Assembly: GCF_015709455.1 (NCBI RefSeq)
Contig: NZ_JADNQW010000005.1
Span: 2,046,001 to 2,110,000 of the forward strand
DNA: 64,000 nucleotides
Source of the DNA: Methylosinus sp. H3A
GTDB taxonomy: Bacteria > Pseudomonadota > Alphaproteobacteria > Rhizobiales > Beijerinckiaceae
Reading direction: 5' to 3'
Both the position numbers and the translations under genes were made by a program. The notes beneath the pieces were generated by a model. It made no database searches and was not told the origin of the DNA. It saw nothing but the letters and a program-made list of their open reading frames with translations. Position 1 is the first letter of the stretch. Every line of letters starts with the position of its first letter. Below, in pieces: positions 1 to 9,877 of this stretch.

Positions 1-366
1 GAAAATGGTGAGCAGGACCGGCGCGAACAGGCCGATCTGATGATAGGTCGGCAGAAGCCCGATGGCGAAAGTGGCGAGGCCCATCAGCAGCAGCGAGCCG
101 ACCAGCGTCGCTTTTCTCCCGACGCGATCGCCGAAATGGCCGAAGATCACGGAGCCGATCGGCCGCGCGACAAAGGCGACGCCGAATGTCGCCATTGAGG
201 CGAGCAGCGCCGCGCTGCCTGCGCCGGCGGGGAAGAACAAGAGCGGAAACACCGATACGGCGGCGGTGGCGTAGATGTAGAAGTCGAAGAATTCGATCGT
301 CGTGCCGACGAGGCTCGCGAAGATGATGCGATTTCTGTAGCTTTTATCCGACCCTTCGAGAGCCAT
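1..366 (-). CDS. MFS transporter, N-terminal part (metabolite:H+ symporter type), cut by window edge
   Basis: The reading frame starts at the ATG complementary to 364-366 and stays open to position 1, so only the first 122 residues are present. They show transmembrane segments beginning with an EFFDFYIYATAA stretch and the loop GHFGDRVGRKATL, which is the conserved motif between helices 2 and 3 of major facilitator proteins, in the form seen in metabolite:H+ symporters of the ShiA/ProP kind. It is therefore an inner-membrane proton-coupled solute carrier; the substrate cannot be told. It is separated from addB by the tandem-repeat array. Confidence 0.85.
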   Translation of the reverse strand, partial: MALEGSDKSYRNRIIFASLVGTTIEFFDFYIYATAAVSVFPLLFFPAGAGSAALLASMATFGVAFVARPIGSVIFGHFGDRVGRKATLVGSLLLMGLATFAIGLLPTYHQIGLFAPVLLTIF

Positions 367-503
367 TTCAAATTCCTCGCCCCTGTCCGAATGCGGTGCG
401 TCGATCCGGCATTTACGAGGATCGAAGGCCGTTTCGGAAACCATACAAGAAATGTAGTTTGACCGCTATCGAAGGCGGTCGCCGTCCCCGGCTCCGATTT
501 TTT

Positions 504-1450
504 GCTTAGCGAGATGTGAATCCTCGGCGGCGCGACGTCGTCCCGAAGCGGGAAGAATGGCACGAGAGGTGGACAAAGCCTGTCCGAATCGGGGGCGCCG
601 AAAATCGGCCGCCGATTCCTTGCCGAAACGTCAAAAAGCGTGGTGAAGGCTTCGCGTCTTCGATGTTCATTCGTCGCTGAGCGCAAAGCGCAGGAAGCCG
701 CGTCGATAGGCTTAGCGGAAAGTGAATCCGCTGCCCGTTTCCGCCGTCCCGAAGTGGGAGCGGCGGTACGAGATGTGGACAAACAGCGTCCGAATCGGGA
801 GCGATGAAAATGGGCCGTCGATTCCTTGCCGAAGCGTCAATCATCATGGTGAACGCTACGTAAACGCCGTGTTTTCGGGGCTCGGCTCGTCACCGCCTTC
901 ATAGGCTTAGCGAATTGTGAACCGTCGCCCTCTTCGCGCCGTCCCGAAAGTGGAATTTTGGCACGAGACGCGCACAAACCCCGTCCGAATCGGGAGCGCC
1001 GAAAATGGGCCGTCGATTCCTTGCCGAAGCGTCAATCATCATGGTGAACGCTTCGTAAACGCCGTGTCTTCGCGGCTCGGCGCGTCACCGCCTTCATAGG
1101 CTTAGCGAGGGGTGAATGACCGGCCTCTTCGCGCCGTCCCGAAAGTGGAATTCTGGCACGAGACGCGCACAAACCCCGTCCGAATCGGGGGCGCCGAAAA
1201 TGGGCCGTCGATTCCTTGCCGAAGCGTCAATCATCATGGTGAACGCTTCGTAAACGCCGTGTCTTCGCGGCTCGGCGCGTCACCGCCTTCATAGGCTTAG
1301 CGAGGGGTGAACGGCCGGCCTCTTCGCGCCGTCCCGAAAGTGGAATTCTGGCACGAGAGGCGCACAAACACCGTCCGAATCGGGAGCGCCGAAAATCGGC
1401 GGCCGATTCCTTGCCGAAGCCTCGAGAAATTTGGTGAACGCTTCGTAACT
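504..1450. repeat. Tandem array of about five 195-bp repeat units
   Basis: The motif GCTTAGCG recurs at 504, 710, 905, 1100 and 1295, giving a first spacing of 206 and then three spacings of exactly 195. Copies 3 and 4 are nearly identical, copies 1 and 2 are more diverged, and the fifth stops near 1450, just before the end of addB. Each unit carries the block GCCGAAAATSGGCC followed by GATTCCTTGCCGAAGC. Short open frames of about 60 codons recur in each unit but have no family look or ribosome sites. The array fills the 1.1-kb space between the MFS gene and addB; I see no gene in it. Confidence 0.9.
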
Positions 1451-1463
1451 TCATGGCGAAGCG

Positions 1464-4400
1464 TCACTCCTCCCCGCCGCCGCCGTCGCGGGACCATTCC
1501 TTCACCCGCGCGAGATGGTCGTAATCCCCATAGCGCGAGGCGAATTCCACCCAGGGCCGCGAGGGATAGGGCGTTTGCGGATCACGAAACTGATTCAGCA
1601 GCACGAAGAGATTGGCGCGATGCTCGGCGACGACTTCGGCGAAGCTCTTGTCCTTGAATTTCAGCCATAGCGTCTCGCCGCCGGTCTTGCCGCCCAGGCG
1701 CACATAGGCGGCGCCGTCGACGCGCGGCGCGCCGATCTCGCTGAAAGCGCCGGCCTCGATCATCGCCGCCTCCAAGGTGAGCTGCGGCGAGAAGCCCGCG
1801 CCGACCTGCGACGCCGTCGGCGGATTGCCGGTCTTGTAATCGAAGACATGAGCCGCGCCGGAGGCGTCCACTTCTATGCGGTCGGCGACGCAGGAGAGGG
1901 TGAACACGCTGCCGTCGGCGAGCGTCAGACGCCAGGCGGCGCCTTTCTCGACGAAGATGTCGCGGGCTTCCGCGCGGCGCTCGCGCTCGAAGGCGAGCGC
2001 ATGATCGAGCCCGGCCTCTATGCGCGGCCAGTCGAAGGCGAGGAAGGAGGGATCGTCCAAAAATTCGCCGAGCTCCTCGCGCGCGATATCGAGGAGCAGC
2101 GCGCGCGCATCCTCGGGCAGCGCACCTTTCGGATGCGCCTCCTGGAATTTCGCCAGCGCCGCATGAACGGCGACGCCGATCTCGCGCGCGCCCTTAGGCG
2201 CGCCGAGCGCCGGCAGAGGCGGCAAGCGAAGAATATGCTCGGCGAAGACGGCGTAAGGATCGCGGCGCAATTTTTCGACGCGCGTGACGCTGAGCCGCGC
2301 CGGCCGCAGCTCCACGGGCGGGCGCGGCAGCGGGCGCGATATGGCGCGAATCTCCTGCGGGCGATCCAGCGCGGTCGCGAGCGCGCATTTTTCATCGCCG
2401 CGCGCCTTGCAGGCGTCGAAGGCGTCGCCGGCGAGCGCGGCCAATCGCGCGATGAGGCGCGAGACCACGGTCGGCGCGCCATCGCGTTTTTTCGCGCGGC
2501 TCACCACCACCTCCGCCGCGCCGAAGGCCATGGCGAAATCATGCGCGGTCTGGCCGATGCGGCGCTCCGGCGGCGAGAGGCCCAATTGCCGGCGCATGGC
2601 GCGATTGAGAAAAGCGCCGGATTCGGCCTGAGGCGGCCAGATCGTCTCGTCGAGCCCGGCGAGCAGCACGAGATCGGCGTCGAGCAGGCGCGCTTCGAGC
2701 AGGCCGAGAATTTTGAGACGCGGATGCGCGCGGCGCGGGCTGGGCGCGCTCGCCTCGAAGGTGAGGCGATCGAAGAAAGAAGCGTAGCCGGCGGCGTCGA
2801 AGACGAGCGCGCTGCCGGAGGCCTCCAGAGCGTCGAAGAGCTGGAGAAGCTGCTCGACTCCGTCGCCCGCCGGCTCTTCGCCGGCGATTCTCTCCAGCGC
2901 CTGCGCATGGGCGCGCGTGCGCTCGCCGAGGCGCGCCTCGGGCGAAAGCGTGGCGAGGGGCGAAAGGGCGGCGTCGAGCCGGGCGAGGAGATCGTCGATG
3001 GCGTCCCAATCCTCTCGCGAAATCCGTTTCAGCGCCGGATGGGCGTGTGTTTCCTCGGCGAGGCGGCGCGCGGGCGCGGCCATTGCGGCGAAGGAGCCGC
3101 CGCTCTCGACATTGCGCAGCACGGCGATCTCGACGAGCGGGGCGAGGCGGCCGATCTCGGCGCGCTCGAGGCCGAAGCGCGTCAGCGGATGCGCGAGCAG
3201 CGCCGCGGCGTCGATCGCCGAGGCGCCGTCCTCCGCCGTGGCGGCGACGAGCCGCGCCAGAGCGCCGATCGGCGTCGCGCCCAGCGGGCGGCCGGCCGAA
3301 TCGTCGACCTCTATCCCCCAGCGCGCGAGCTCGGCGCAGACGCGTCGGGCGATGTCGCGATCCGGCGTGATGAGCGCCGCTGTGCGGCCCGGCGTTTCCA
3401 GCGCCTCGCGCATGGAAAGGGCGAGGGCCAGCGCCTCCTCGCGCTCGTCCGCCGCCTCGACGAAGGAGACGCCGGCGAGCGCGGCCGGAAAACCAGCCGC
3501 CTCGGCGGCGCGGAAGTCGCGCCAATGGTCGGTGCAATCGGCGGGGCGCAGCGCCTCGGCGAGCAGCAGCGTCCGCGCCCGCAGCGCGGGGGGCGCCGAG
3601 CCGATCGGGCGCACCTCCTCGCGCGTGACCCCGAGGGTGGAAAGGAGACGCTTCAACAAACTCTGCGGATGGGTGAAGCTCGGCTCCTCGCGCTCGCCGT
3701 CGCCATCATCGCCGACCCTGCGCCAGGCGTCCTCGTCGAGCGCCGCGTCGAGGCCGGGCAGGATCACCGCGCCGCGCTCCATTCGCGCGATTGCCGCCAG
3801 CAGGCGCGCCGTCGCCGGATGCGCGCCGGTGGAGCCGAGCGCGATCACCGGGCCGCGCGCGCCGCCGCGCTCGAGATGCGCGATCTGCGCCTCGATCAGC
3901 GCGGTCTGCCGCGCCGCGCGGTCGATGAGGCCGCGGGCGCCGAGAATATTCGGCCAGTCGTCGAGGGCGATGCGCAGGAAATTGGCGGTGATCGCGAAAA
4001 ATCGATCATAGGCCTCCTCCGCGAGGCCGGCGAGCGCGCCGGCGCCCAGCTTCTCGATCGCGAATTCGTCGATGAGCCGCGCCAGCTCGCCGGAGAGCGC
4101 ATAGGCGCTGGCGGGCGAGGGGGCGATCAGCAGCATCTCGCGCGGGTCGTGCTCGACGGCGCCGGTCGGATCGATGGCGACGATCGCATGGCGCAGCGCG
4201 CGCGCCCATTGCAGCACCAGCTCGGCCAGGATCAGCCGTCGGTCGAGCTCCTCGATCGCCGGAGCCAGAGCTTCGTCGCCGGAGTCGAGATCGGCGTGGA
4301 ACAGCGCCGAGGCCTCCTGCTCGTCGAGATCGCCCAGCGGCAATATGCGCGGCAGCAGCGCCGCCGGCGCCTCGATCGCCGTGGAAAATTGCGCAGCCAA

Positions 4401-4568
4401 CGCCCGCGCGGCGCGCTGCGTCGGCACATAGATCGTCGTCGCGGCGAGGGCGAGCGGTCCGCTGTCGCGGGAAAGGCCCGGAATGATCGCGCCGTCCAGC
4501 AGAGATCGTGTGAAGGCGCCCAGAAAGGAGGCGCCGGGGGCAATGGAAAAAACGTTGCGCGGCGTCAT
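1464..4568 (-). CDS. addB: Double-strand break repair protein AddB (alphaproteobacterial type)
   Basis: This 1034-residue protein matches the alphaproteobacterial AddB subunit of the AddAB helicase-nuclease, which processes double-strand DNA ends before RecA loading. The middle holds a degenerate helicase region with the LLAGLDETIWPP segment, and the C-terminal third holds a PD-(D/E)XK nuclease-like region (VFDYKTGNPP). The C-terminus YGDYDHLARVKEWS is typical of the family. The ATG at 4568 is preceded by GAGGAAG; an upstream extension to 5150 would overlap the divergent kinase gene and is not used. addA, usually directly downstream of addB in this group, is not there: the gene is followed by the repeat array. 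Confidence 0.93.
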   Translation of the reverse strand: MTPRNVFSIAPGASFLGAFTRSLLDGAIIPGLSRDSGPLALAATTIYVPTQRAARALAAQFSTAIEAPAALLPRILPLGDLDEQEASALFHADLDSGDEALAPAIEELDRRLILAELVLQWARALRHAIVAIDPTGAVEHDPREMLLIAPSPASAYALSGELARLIDEFAIEKLGAGALAGLAEEAYDRFFAITANFLRIALDDWPNILGARGLIDRAARQTALIEAQIAHLERGGARGPVIALGSTGAHPATARLLAAIARMERGAVILPGLDAALDEDAWRRVGDDGDGEREEPSFTHPQSLLKRLLSTLGVTREEVRPIGSAPPALRARTLLLAEALRPADCTDHWRDFRAAEAAGFPAALAGVSFVEAADEREEALALALSMREALETPGRTAALITPDRDIARRVCAELARWGIEVDDSAGRPLGATPIGALARLVAATAEDGASAIDAAALLAHPLTRFGLERAEIGRLAPLVEIAVLRNVESGGSFAAMAAPARRLAEETHAHPALKRISREDWDAIDDLLARLDAALSPLATLSPEARLGERTRAHAQALERIAGEEPAGDGVEQLLQLFDALEASGSALVFDAAGYASFFDRLTFEASAPSPRRAHPRLKILGLLEARLLDADLVLLAGLDETIWPPQAESGAFLNRAMRRQLGLSPPERRIGQTAHDFAMAFGAAEVVVSRAKKRDGAPTVVSRLIARLAALAGDAFDACKARGDEKCALATALDRPQEIRAISRPLPRPPVELRPARLSVTRVEKLRRDPYAVFAEHILRLPPLPALGAPKGAREIGVAVHAALAKFQEAHPKGALPEDARALLLDIAREELGEFLDDPSFLAFDWPRIEAGLDHALAFERERRAEARDIFVEKGAAWRLTLADGSVFTLSCVADRIEVDASGAAHVFDYKTGNPPTASQVGAGFSPQLTLEAAMIEAGAFSEIGAPRVDGAAYVRLGGKTGGETLWLKFKDKSFAEVVAEHRANLFVLLNQFRDPQTPYPSRPWVEFASRYGDYDHLARVKEWSRDGGGGEE

Positions 4569-4752
4569 TTCTTCCTCGGCGGGAGAAAAGAAAGCAGAAG
4601 CGGAGCAATTCACATCCGAATTCTGTGCATTGCGCGTGATTGCGAATTGAAACCCGCCAGCAACGGAGAATACTCCGAGGCGGCGACCGTGGCGATGGTT
4701 TGACGGCCAGCCGGCTTTTTCGAGAGCGCATAGGTTTCGAGGGAACTCGCCG

Positions 4753-5895
4753 ATGGACCAATCGTCGAGCGATTCGCGCGCCGAGCTCCGGGCTCCCGCG
4801 TCGATACGGCCATCGCGGCGGACGGCGATGGCGGCCGAGGATGCGGCGCGTCTCGCCGAGGCGCGGCTCGAGGCGATTCTCGAGTGCGTCACCGACGCAA
4901 TCTTGTCGATCGACGAAAAGGGCGTCGTGGTCGCCGCCAATGCGGCGGCGGGAACGTTGTTCCGCTGCGCGAGCGAGGCGCTGCTCGGCGTCGGGGCCGC
5001 GCTGCTGCTACCGGAGTGCCGCCTCGCGGCCGGGGAGCGGCGGCAAAACGGTCTCGCGCGGCGTCCCGACGACTCGACATTTCCGGCCGCGCTGACGGTC
5101 ACCGAGACGCGCGGCGCCCGCCTGCGCATCGCCGTCATTCGCGATCTCACCGAGGAGCGCGCCGCCGAGGCGCTGCTCTGCGAATTGCGCTCGGAACTCG
5201 CCTATGCGGGGCGGCTCGCCGCCATGGGAGAGCTGGCCGGGGCGCTGGCGCATGAGATCAACCAGCCCTTCTCGGCCATCGCCACCTATGTTCGCACCGC
5301 GCGCTGGCTGTTGCAGCGCAAGCCCAAGCAGAGCGCCGAGGTCGAGGATATTCTCGCCAAAGCCGGCGCGCAGGCGATGCGGGCCGGCGACATTGTCCGC
5401 CGCTTGCGCGAATTCGTCACCCGCGGCGAATCGGTGAAGACGGTGCAGAGCCTCGCGACGCTCGTCGAAGAGGCGCAATCGCTCGGCGTGGCCGGCGCGC
5501 GTCAAGTGGGCGCGCGGGTCGTTGTCGCGGCCCGGGGCGAGAACGACCACGTCCTCGCCGATCGCGTGCAGATTCAGCAGGTCATCGTCAATCTGATGCG
5601 CAACGCCGTCGAGGCCATGGATGGCGCGACGCGGCGGGAGCTCTCGCTCTCCACCTCCTCCGCCGACGGCTATGCGCGTCTCGATGTCGCCGACACCGGC
5701 CATGGGCTGAAGGACGGCGCGGGCGCGTTGTTCGAGCCCTTCCGCAGCACCAAGGCGACGGGAATGGGCATAGGCCTGTCGATCTCGCGCTCGATCGTCG
5801 AAGCGCATGGCGGACGCATATGGGCCGAGCCCAATCCGCAAGGCGGCGCGATCTTCAGCTTCACACTCCCTCTCGCGGAAAGGGCCATTCTATGA
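4753..5895 (+). CDS. PAS-domain sensor histidine kinase, FixL-like
   Basis: A 380-residue soluble kinase. Residues about 35-135 form a PAS domain, followed by a dimerisation and phosphoacceptor segment with AHEINQPFSAI (His167), the N box NLMRNAVEAMDG and G boxes ADTGHGLKD and GMGIGLSISRS. The kinase core is most like FixL and related DctB/TodS kinases. Unlike oxygen-sensing FixL, the PAS domain is shortened and I find no histidine where the haem ligand would be, so haem-based oxygen sensing looks unlikely. The stop codon overlaps the start of the partner response regulator (ATGA). It is divergent from addB and far from the nif genes. Confidence 0.85.
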   Translation: MDQSSSDSRAELRAPASIRPSRRTAMAAEDAARLAEARLEAILECVTDAILSIDEKGVVVAANAAAGTLFRCASEALLGVGAALLLPECRLAAGERRQNGLARRPDDSTFPAALTVTETRGARLRIAVIRDLTEERAAEALLCELRSELAYAGRLAAMGELAGALAHEINQPFSAIATYVRTARWLLQRKPKQSAEVEDILAKAGAQAMRAGDIVRRLREFVTRGESVKTVQSLATLVEEAQSLGVAGARQVGARVVVAARGENDHVLADRVQIQQVIVNLMRNAVEAMDGATRRELSLSTSSADGYARLDVADTGHGLKDGAGALFEPFRSTKATGMGIGLSISRSIVEAHGGRIWAEPNPQGGAIFSFTLPLAERAIL

Positions 5896-6581
5896 GACCA
5901 GCGCCGTTCGTGCATCTCGTCGACGATGATCCGGCGATTCGCGACGCCCTGACTCTGATGTTCCGCTCGCGCGGCTTTCGTCCGCGCGCCTATCGCGCGG
6001 CGGAGGATTGTCTCGCCGAGGCCGGGCCGGACACGACGGGATGCGTCGTCGCCGACATGCGGCTGCCGGACATGACCGGCGTCGAGCTCACGCGGCGCCT
6101 GCGCGCCTCGGGGGCGACGCCGCCCGTGGTGATCATCACCGCTTCCGCGGGCGCCACTCTCGCAGTGGAGGCGATGGCGGCCGGCGCCAGTGATCTTCTG
6201 GAAAAGCCTTTCGACGACGAGGCGCTGCTCGCTTCCGTGCGGCGCGCGCTCGCCGCACGGCGCGGCGAGGCGGAGATCGACGCCGAAACGCACGCCATCC
6301 TCGCGCGTTTCGGCGCGCTGAGCGAAGAGGAGAGGCGCGTGCTGGCGGGCGTCGCCAAGGGCCGCCCGAGCCGCGATATCGCGCAAGGGCTCGGCCTCGA
6401 ATTGCGCGCCGTGGAGCTGCATCGCGCCAATATCATGGCCAAGGCCAATATCGGCACGCTGGTCGAGCTGGCGCGGCTCTCGGTGATCGCCGCCAGCGCC
6501 AAGGCGGGCGAGGTGACGCGCGAGCCTAATCCGCCGCTGCGGCGCCGCCGTTCAAATCTTCGGGGCGCGGCTGCAGCATGA
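5892..6581 (+). CDS. FixJ-family response regulator
   Basis: The 229-residue protein has an N-terminal receiver (acidic DDDP near the start, phosphoacceptor Asp55 in VADMRLPDM, conserved Lys in LLEKPFDD) and a C-terminal LuxR/FixJ helix-turn-helix with RAVELHRANIMAKANIGT, close to the FixJ recognition region. It overlaps the kinase gene by four bases and must be its partner. The end overlaps the convergent fabI gene by 56 bp. The targets are unknown; a FixK gene is not in the window. The start at 5892 is chosen for the ATGA coupling and because the receiver begins at once. Confidence 0.87.
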   Translation: MRPAPFVHLVDDDPAIRDALTLMFRSRGFRPRAYRAAEDCLAEAGPDTTGCVVADMRLPDMTGVELTRRLRASGATPPVVIITASAGATLAVEAMAAGASDLLEKPFDDEALLASVRRALAARRGEAEIDAETHAILARFGALSEEERRVLAGVAKGRPSRDIAQGLGLELRAVELHRANIMAKANIGTLVELARLSVIAASAKAGEVTREPNPPLRRRRSNLRGAAAA

Positions 6582-7347
6582 TGTTGTAGCCGGCGTCGAC
6601 GAGATGAATCTCGCCAGTCACGCCGCCCGACAGCTCCGACAGGAAATAGAGCGCCGAGCCGCCGATCTCGTCCAGAGTGATCATGCGGCGCAAAGGCGCA
6701 TGCGCCTTTTGGAATGCGCCCATCGCCCGCGCGCCGGTGATGCCGGCGCCGGCCATGGTGCGAACGGGCCCGGGCGAGATGGCGTTCACGCGAATGCCGC
6801 GTGCGCCATAATCGGCCGCCAGATAGCGCACTGAGGAATCGAGCGCCGCTTTGGCCACGCCCATCACATTATAGTTCGGCATCACATGCGTGCCGCCGCC
6901 GAAGGAGACGGTGAGCATCGTCCCGCCGTTCTTCATCAGCGCCGCGGCGCGCTTGGCCACCTCGGTGAAGGAGAAGCAGGAGATGACGAGCGTGCGGATG
7001 AAATTCTCGCGCGAGGTGTCGGCGTAGAGCCCCTTGAGTTCGCTCTTGTCCGAATAGCCGACGGAATGGACGACAAAATCGAGCTCGCCCCATTGCTCGG
7101 CGAGGCGCGCGAAGACGGCGTCGACGGAAGCGATGTCTTCCACGTCGCAGGGAATCACCAGATCGGAGCCGAGCTCCTGGGCGATCGGCCGGACTCGTTT
7201 GCCGAGCGCCTCGCCCTGATAGGTGAAGGCGAGCGAGGCGCCGTGCTGCGCCAGCGTTCTGGCTATGCCATAGGCGATGGAATGATCATTCGCGACTCCC
7301 ATGACAAGGCCGCGTTTGCCCTGCATGAGGCCCGTTGAAACCGTCAT
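6526..7347 (-). CDS. fabI: Enoyl-[acyl-carrier-protein] reductase (NADH)
   Basis: A 273-residue short-chain dehydrogenase fold protein with the FabI signatures: the nucleotide-binding region GVANDHSIAYGIA near the N-terminus, HSVGYSD, and the catalytic YNVMGVAK (Tyr-X6-Lys). It catalyses the last reduction in each round of type II fatty-acid elongation in the cytoplasm. It is the third gene of a fabA-fabB-fabI unit on this strand, 20 bp after fabB. The 3' end overlaps the convergent response-regulator gene. Confidence 0.95.
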   Translation of the reverse strand: MTVSTGLMQGKRGLVMGVANDHSIAYGIARTLAQHGASLAFTYQGEALGKRVRPIAQELGSDLVIPCDVEDIASVDAVFARLAEQWGELDFVVHSVGYSDKSELKGLYADTSRENFIRTLVISCFSFTEVAKRAAALMKNGGTMLTVSFGGGTHVMPNYNVMGVAKAALDSSVRYLAADYGARGIRVNAISPGPVRTMAGAGITGARAMGAFQKAHAPLRRMITLDEIGGSALYFLSELSGGVTGEIHLVDAGYNIMLQPRPEDLNGGAAAAD

Positions 7348-7367
7348 GTCGTGATGGTCCTATCTCG

Positions 7368-8591
7368 TCAGGCGTCGGGGTGCTTGAACACCAGCGACGC
7401 ATTGGTGCCGCCGAAACCGAAGGAATTGGAGAGCACGGCGCGCAGAGCGACATTGTCGCGCCGCTGGCGCAGGATCGGCATATCGGCGAATTCCGGATCC
7501 AGCTCTTCTATGTTCGCGCTCTCGCAGATGAAGCCGTTCTGCATCATGAGCAGCGAATAGATCGCCTCCTGCACGCCGGTCGCGCCGAGCGAATGGCCGG
7601 TGAGCGATTTCGTCGCCGAGATCGGCGGGCATTTGTCGCCGCGGCCGAACACTTCGCGAATCGCCTCGATCTCCTTGAGATCGCCGACCGGAGTCGAGGT
7701 GGCGTGCGGATTGATATAGTCGATCGGCGCCTTCACGCCGGCGAGCGCCTGGCGCATGCAACGAATGGCGCCCTCGCCGGAGGGCTGCACCATGTCGTAG
7801 CCGTCCGAGGTCGCGCCATAGCCGGCGAGCTCGGCGTAGATTTTCGCGCCGCGCGCCTTGGCCCGCTCATATTCCTCCAGCACCAGCACGCCGGCGCCGC
7901 CGCCGATGACGAAGCCGTCGCGGTTCTTGTCATAGGCGCGCGAGGCGGTCGTCGGCCGGTCGTTATAGGAGGAGGACATGGCGCCCATGGCGTCGAACAG
8001 CACGGAGAGCTCCCATTCGAGCTCCTCGCAGCCGCCGGCGAACATCACATCCTGCTTGCCCCATTGAATCTGCTCATAGGCTGCGCCGATGCAATGATTG
8101 GAGGTCGCGCAGGCCGAGGAGATCGAATAGTTCACGCCCTTGATCTTGAACCAGGTGGCCAGCGTCGCGGAGGCGGTGGAGGACATGGCCTTGGGCACGG
8201 CGAAGGGGCCGACGCGCTTGGGCCCTTTGGTGCGGGCGATATCGGCCGATTCGACGACGACCTTGGTCGACGGGCCGCCCGAGCCCATGATGATGCCGGT
8301 GCGCTCATTGGAGATTTCATCCGGCGCGAGGCCGGAGTCGAGGATCGCCTGATCCATGGCGACATGATTCCAAGCCGTGCCCATGGCGTGGAAGCGCATG
8401 GCTCTGCGGTCGACGAGCGTCGAGGGGTCGAGCGTCGGCGCGCCATGCACCTGGCAGCGGAAGCCGAGCTCGGCGTATTTGTCCGCCTTGACGACGCCGG
8501 ACTTCGCCTCATGCAGCGAGGAGACCACTTCCTGTGTATTATTGCCGATGGACGACACGATGCCCATGCCGGTCACGACCACTCGTCTCAT
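7368..8591 (-). CDS. fabB: Beta-ketoacyl-ACP synthase I
   Basis: A 407-residue thiolase-fold condensing enzyme with the catalytic triad visible as SSACATS (Cys), [11 protein letters not shown] (His) and [13 protein letters not shown] (His). FabB-type synthases are needed to elongate unsaturated acyl chains made by the FabA branch, and the placement directly after fabA supports FabB rather than FabF. The ATG is preceded by GGGAG at proper spacing. It lies between fabA and fabI in one transcription unit. Confidence 0.93.
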   Translation of the reverse strand: MRRVVVTGMGIVSSIGNNTQEVVSSLHEAKSGVVKADKYAELGFRCQVHGAPTLDPSTLVDRRAMRFHAMGTAWNHVAMDQAILDSGLAPDEISNERTGIIMGSGGPSTKVVVESADIARTKGPKRVGPFAVPKAMSSTASATLATWFKIKGVNYSISSACATSNHCIGAAYEQIQWGKQDVMFAGGCEELEWELSVLFDAMGAMSSSYNDRPTTASRAYDKNRDGFVIGGGAGVLVLEEYERAKARGAKIYAELAGYGATSDGYDMVQPSGEGAIRCMRQALAGVKAPIDYINPHATSTPVGDLKEIEAIREVFGRGDKCPPISATKSLTGHSLGATGVQEAIYSLLMMQNGFICESANIEELDPEFADMPILRQRRDNVALRAVLSNSFGFGGTNASLVFKHPDA

Positions 8592-8682
8592 GTCTAAGCT
8601 CCCTCGCGCCGGCGGGCTCTGTCGTCCCGTCTCTGGATTTGGCGGCGTCTCGCGCGCGCCCGATTGGCGTCCCGTCAGGCCG

Positions 8683-9201
8683 TCAAGAGGTGGCTTCGGG
8701 CTTGGCGAGTCCGACCTTCAGGTCTTTTGCTTCATAAATGCGCTGCCCGTCCACTTCCACCCAGCCGTCGGCGATGCCGAGCACCAGCTTGGACTTGAAC
8801 ACGCGCTTGAAATCGACGCCGTAGCGGACGAGCTTGTTGTGCGGCCGCACCTGGCCGCTGAACTTCACCTCGCCGACGCCGAGCGCCATGCCGCGGCCCG
8901 GCAAATCCAGCCATCCGAGGAAAAACCCCGTGAGCTGCCACAGCGAATCGACGCCCAGGCAGCCCGGCATGACCGGATTGCCTTTGAAATGGCAATCGAA
9001 GAACCAGAGGCTCGGGTTGATGTCGAGCTCGGCGCGCACATAGCCTTTGCCGTGCTCGCCGCCCTCCTCGAAAATCTCGGTGATTCGGTCGAACATGAGC
9101 ATGGGCGGCAGCGGAAGCTGGGCGTTGCCCGGGCCGAAAAGCTCCTCCCGCGCGCAGGCGAGCAGATCCTCATATCCGAAAGACGAGCGCCGTTCGCTCA
9201 T
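8683..9201 (-). CDS. fabA: 3-hydroxydecanoyl-ACP dehydratase/isomerase
   Basis: A 172-residue hot-dog fold protein with the FabA active-site segment [16 protein letters not shown], containing the catalytic His and Asp. It makes trans-2-decenoyl-ACP and isomerises it to cis-3-decenoyl-ACP, the entry to unsaturated fatty acids. It is the first gene of fabA-fabB-fabI and is divergent from irr, an arrangement common in Hyphomicrobiales. The start has AAAGGAAC just upstream. Confidence 0.95.
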   Translation of the reverse strand: MSERRSSFGYEDLLACAREELFGPGNAQLPLPPMLMFDRITEIFEEGGEHGKGYVRAELDINPSLWFFDCHFKGNPVMPGCLGVDSLWQLTGFFLGWLDLPGRGMALGVGEVKFSGQVRPHNKLVRYGVDFKRVFKSKLVLGIADGWVEVDGQRIYEAKDLKVGLAKPEATS

Positions 9202-9395
9202 GATGTTCCTTTTTGCGTCTTAGACGTGACGATTTCCGGTCGCGCCGCCGGCCGGAAGCCGCATTCGTTAACATAGGCGCCGGCCGGGTCAAAGGGGGCG
9301 AGCCGCCCACAGCGGGCCAATGAGGAAAAAGTTGTCTCGCTGCGCGAGCTTCCCTATTCTAGCCAAAGAGACGGAAAGAGGGGCGGCATACGCCG

Positions 9396-9851
9396 ATGAC
9401 GGCTGAGCAAGTCACGGTCGAATTTAAGGAACGCGCACCGGTCGACGCCATTCGGCGGCTGCGCGGCCGGCTGATGGCCGCCGGAATGCGGCCGACCCGC
9501 CAGCGCGTCGCGCTCGGCGGGCTGCTGTTCGGCAAGGGCGATCGCCATGTGACGGCCGAAAAGCTGTTCGAGGAGGCGCTGGCCGCCGATCTGCTGGTGT
9601 CGCTCGCCACCGTCTACAACACTTTGCATCAATTCACCGACGTCGGCCTGCTGCGCGAGATCGCTGTGGATGGCGCGCGCGTCTATTTCGACACCAATGT
9701 CTCGGAGCATCACCATTTTCTGGTGGACAGCGAGGGGCTGGTCGACATTCCCGGCGCTCACGTCGACGTCGCCAATCTGCCGCCGCCGCCGCCCGGCATG
9801 AAGATCGCCCGCGTCGATGTGGTGGTGCGCCTCTGCAAGGACGAGGGCTGA
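9396..9851 (+). CDS. irr: Iron response regulator Irr (Fur family)
   Basis: A 151-residue Fur-superfamily repressor. The winged-helix part (GMRPTRQRVALGGLLF, then SLATVYNTLHQF) is followed by the dimerisation part with the SEHHHFLVD histidine run that binds haem in Irr proteins. In rhizobia Irr controls iron uptake and haem synthesis according to haem status and is degraded under iron sufficiency. The location divergent from fabA is the usual one in this order. An N-terminal CP-type haem motif as in Bradyrhizobium is not seen. Confidence 0.9.
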   Translation: MTAEQVTVEFKERAPVDAIRRLRGRLMAAGMRPTRQRVALGGLLFGKGDRHVTAEKLFEEALAADLLVSLATVYNTLHQFTDVGLLREIAVDGARVYFDTNVSEHHHFLVDSEGLVDIPGAHVDVANLPPPPPGMKIARVDVVVRLCKDEG

Positions 9852-9877
9852 GCGGCGCTCGCGAGCCGTCCTGGCCC

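Noticed and set aside
722..1489. Four similar open frames of about 60 codons, one per tandem repeat unit
   Set aside because: They exist because the repeat is 195 bp, a multiple of three; there are no ribosome sites and no protein-like composition.
1848..4703. A 951-codon open frame on the plus strand opposite addB
   Set aside because: It is Arg/Gly/Ala-rich, has no recognisable family blocks, and is the antisense of a clear AddB; high GC leaves such frames open.
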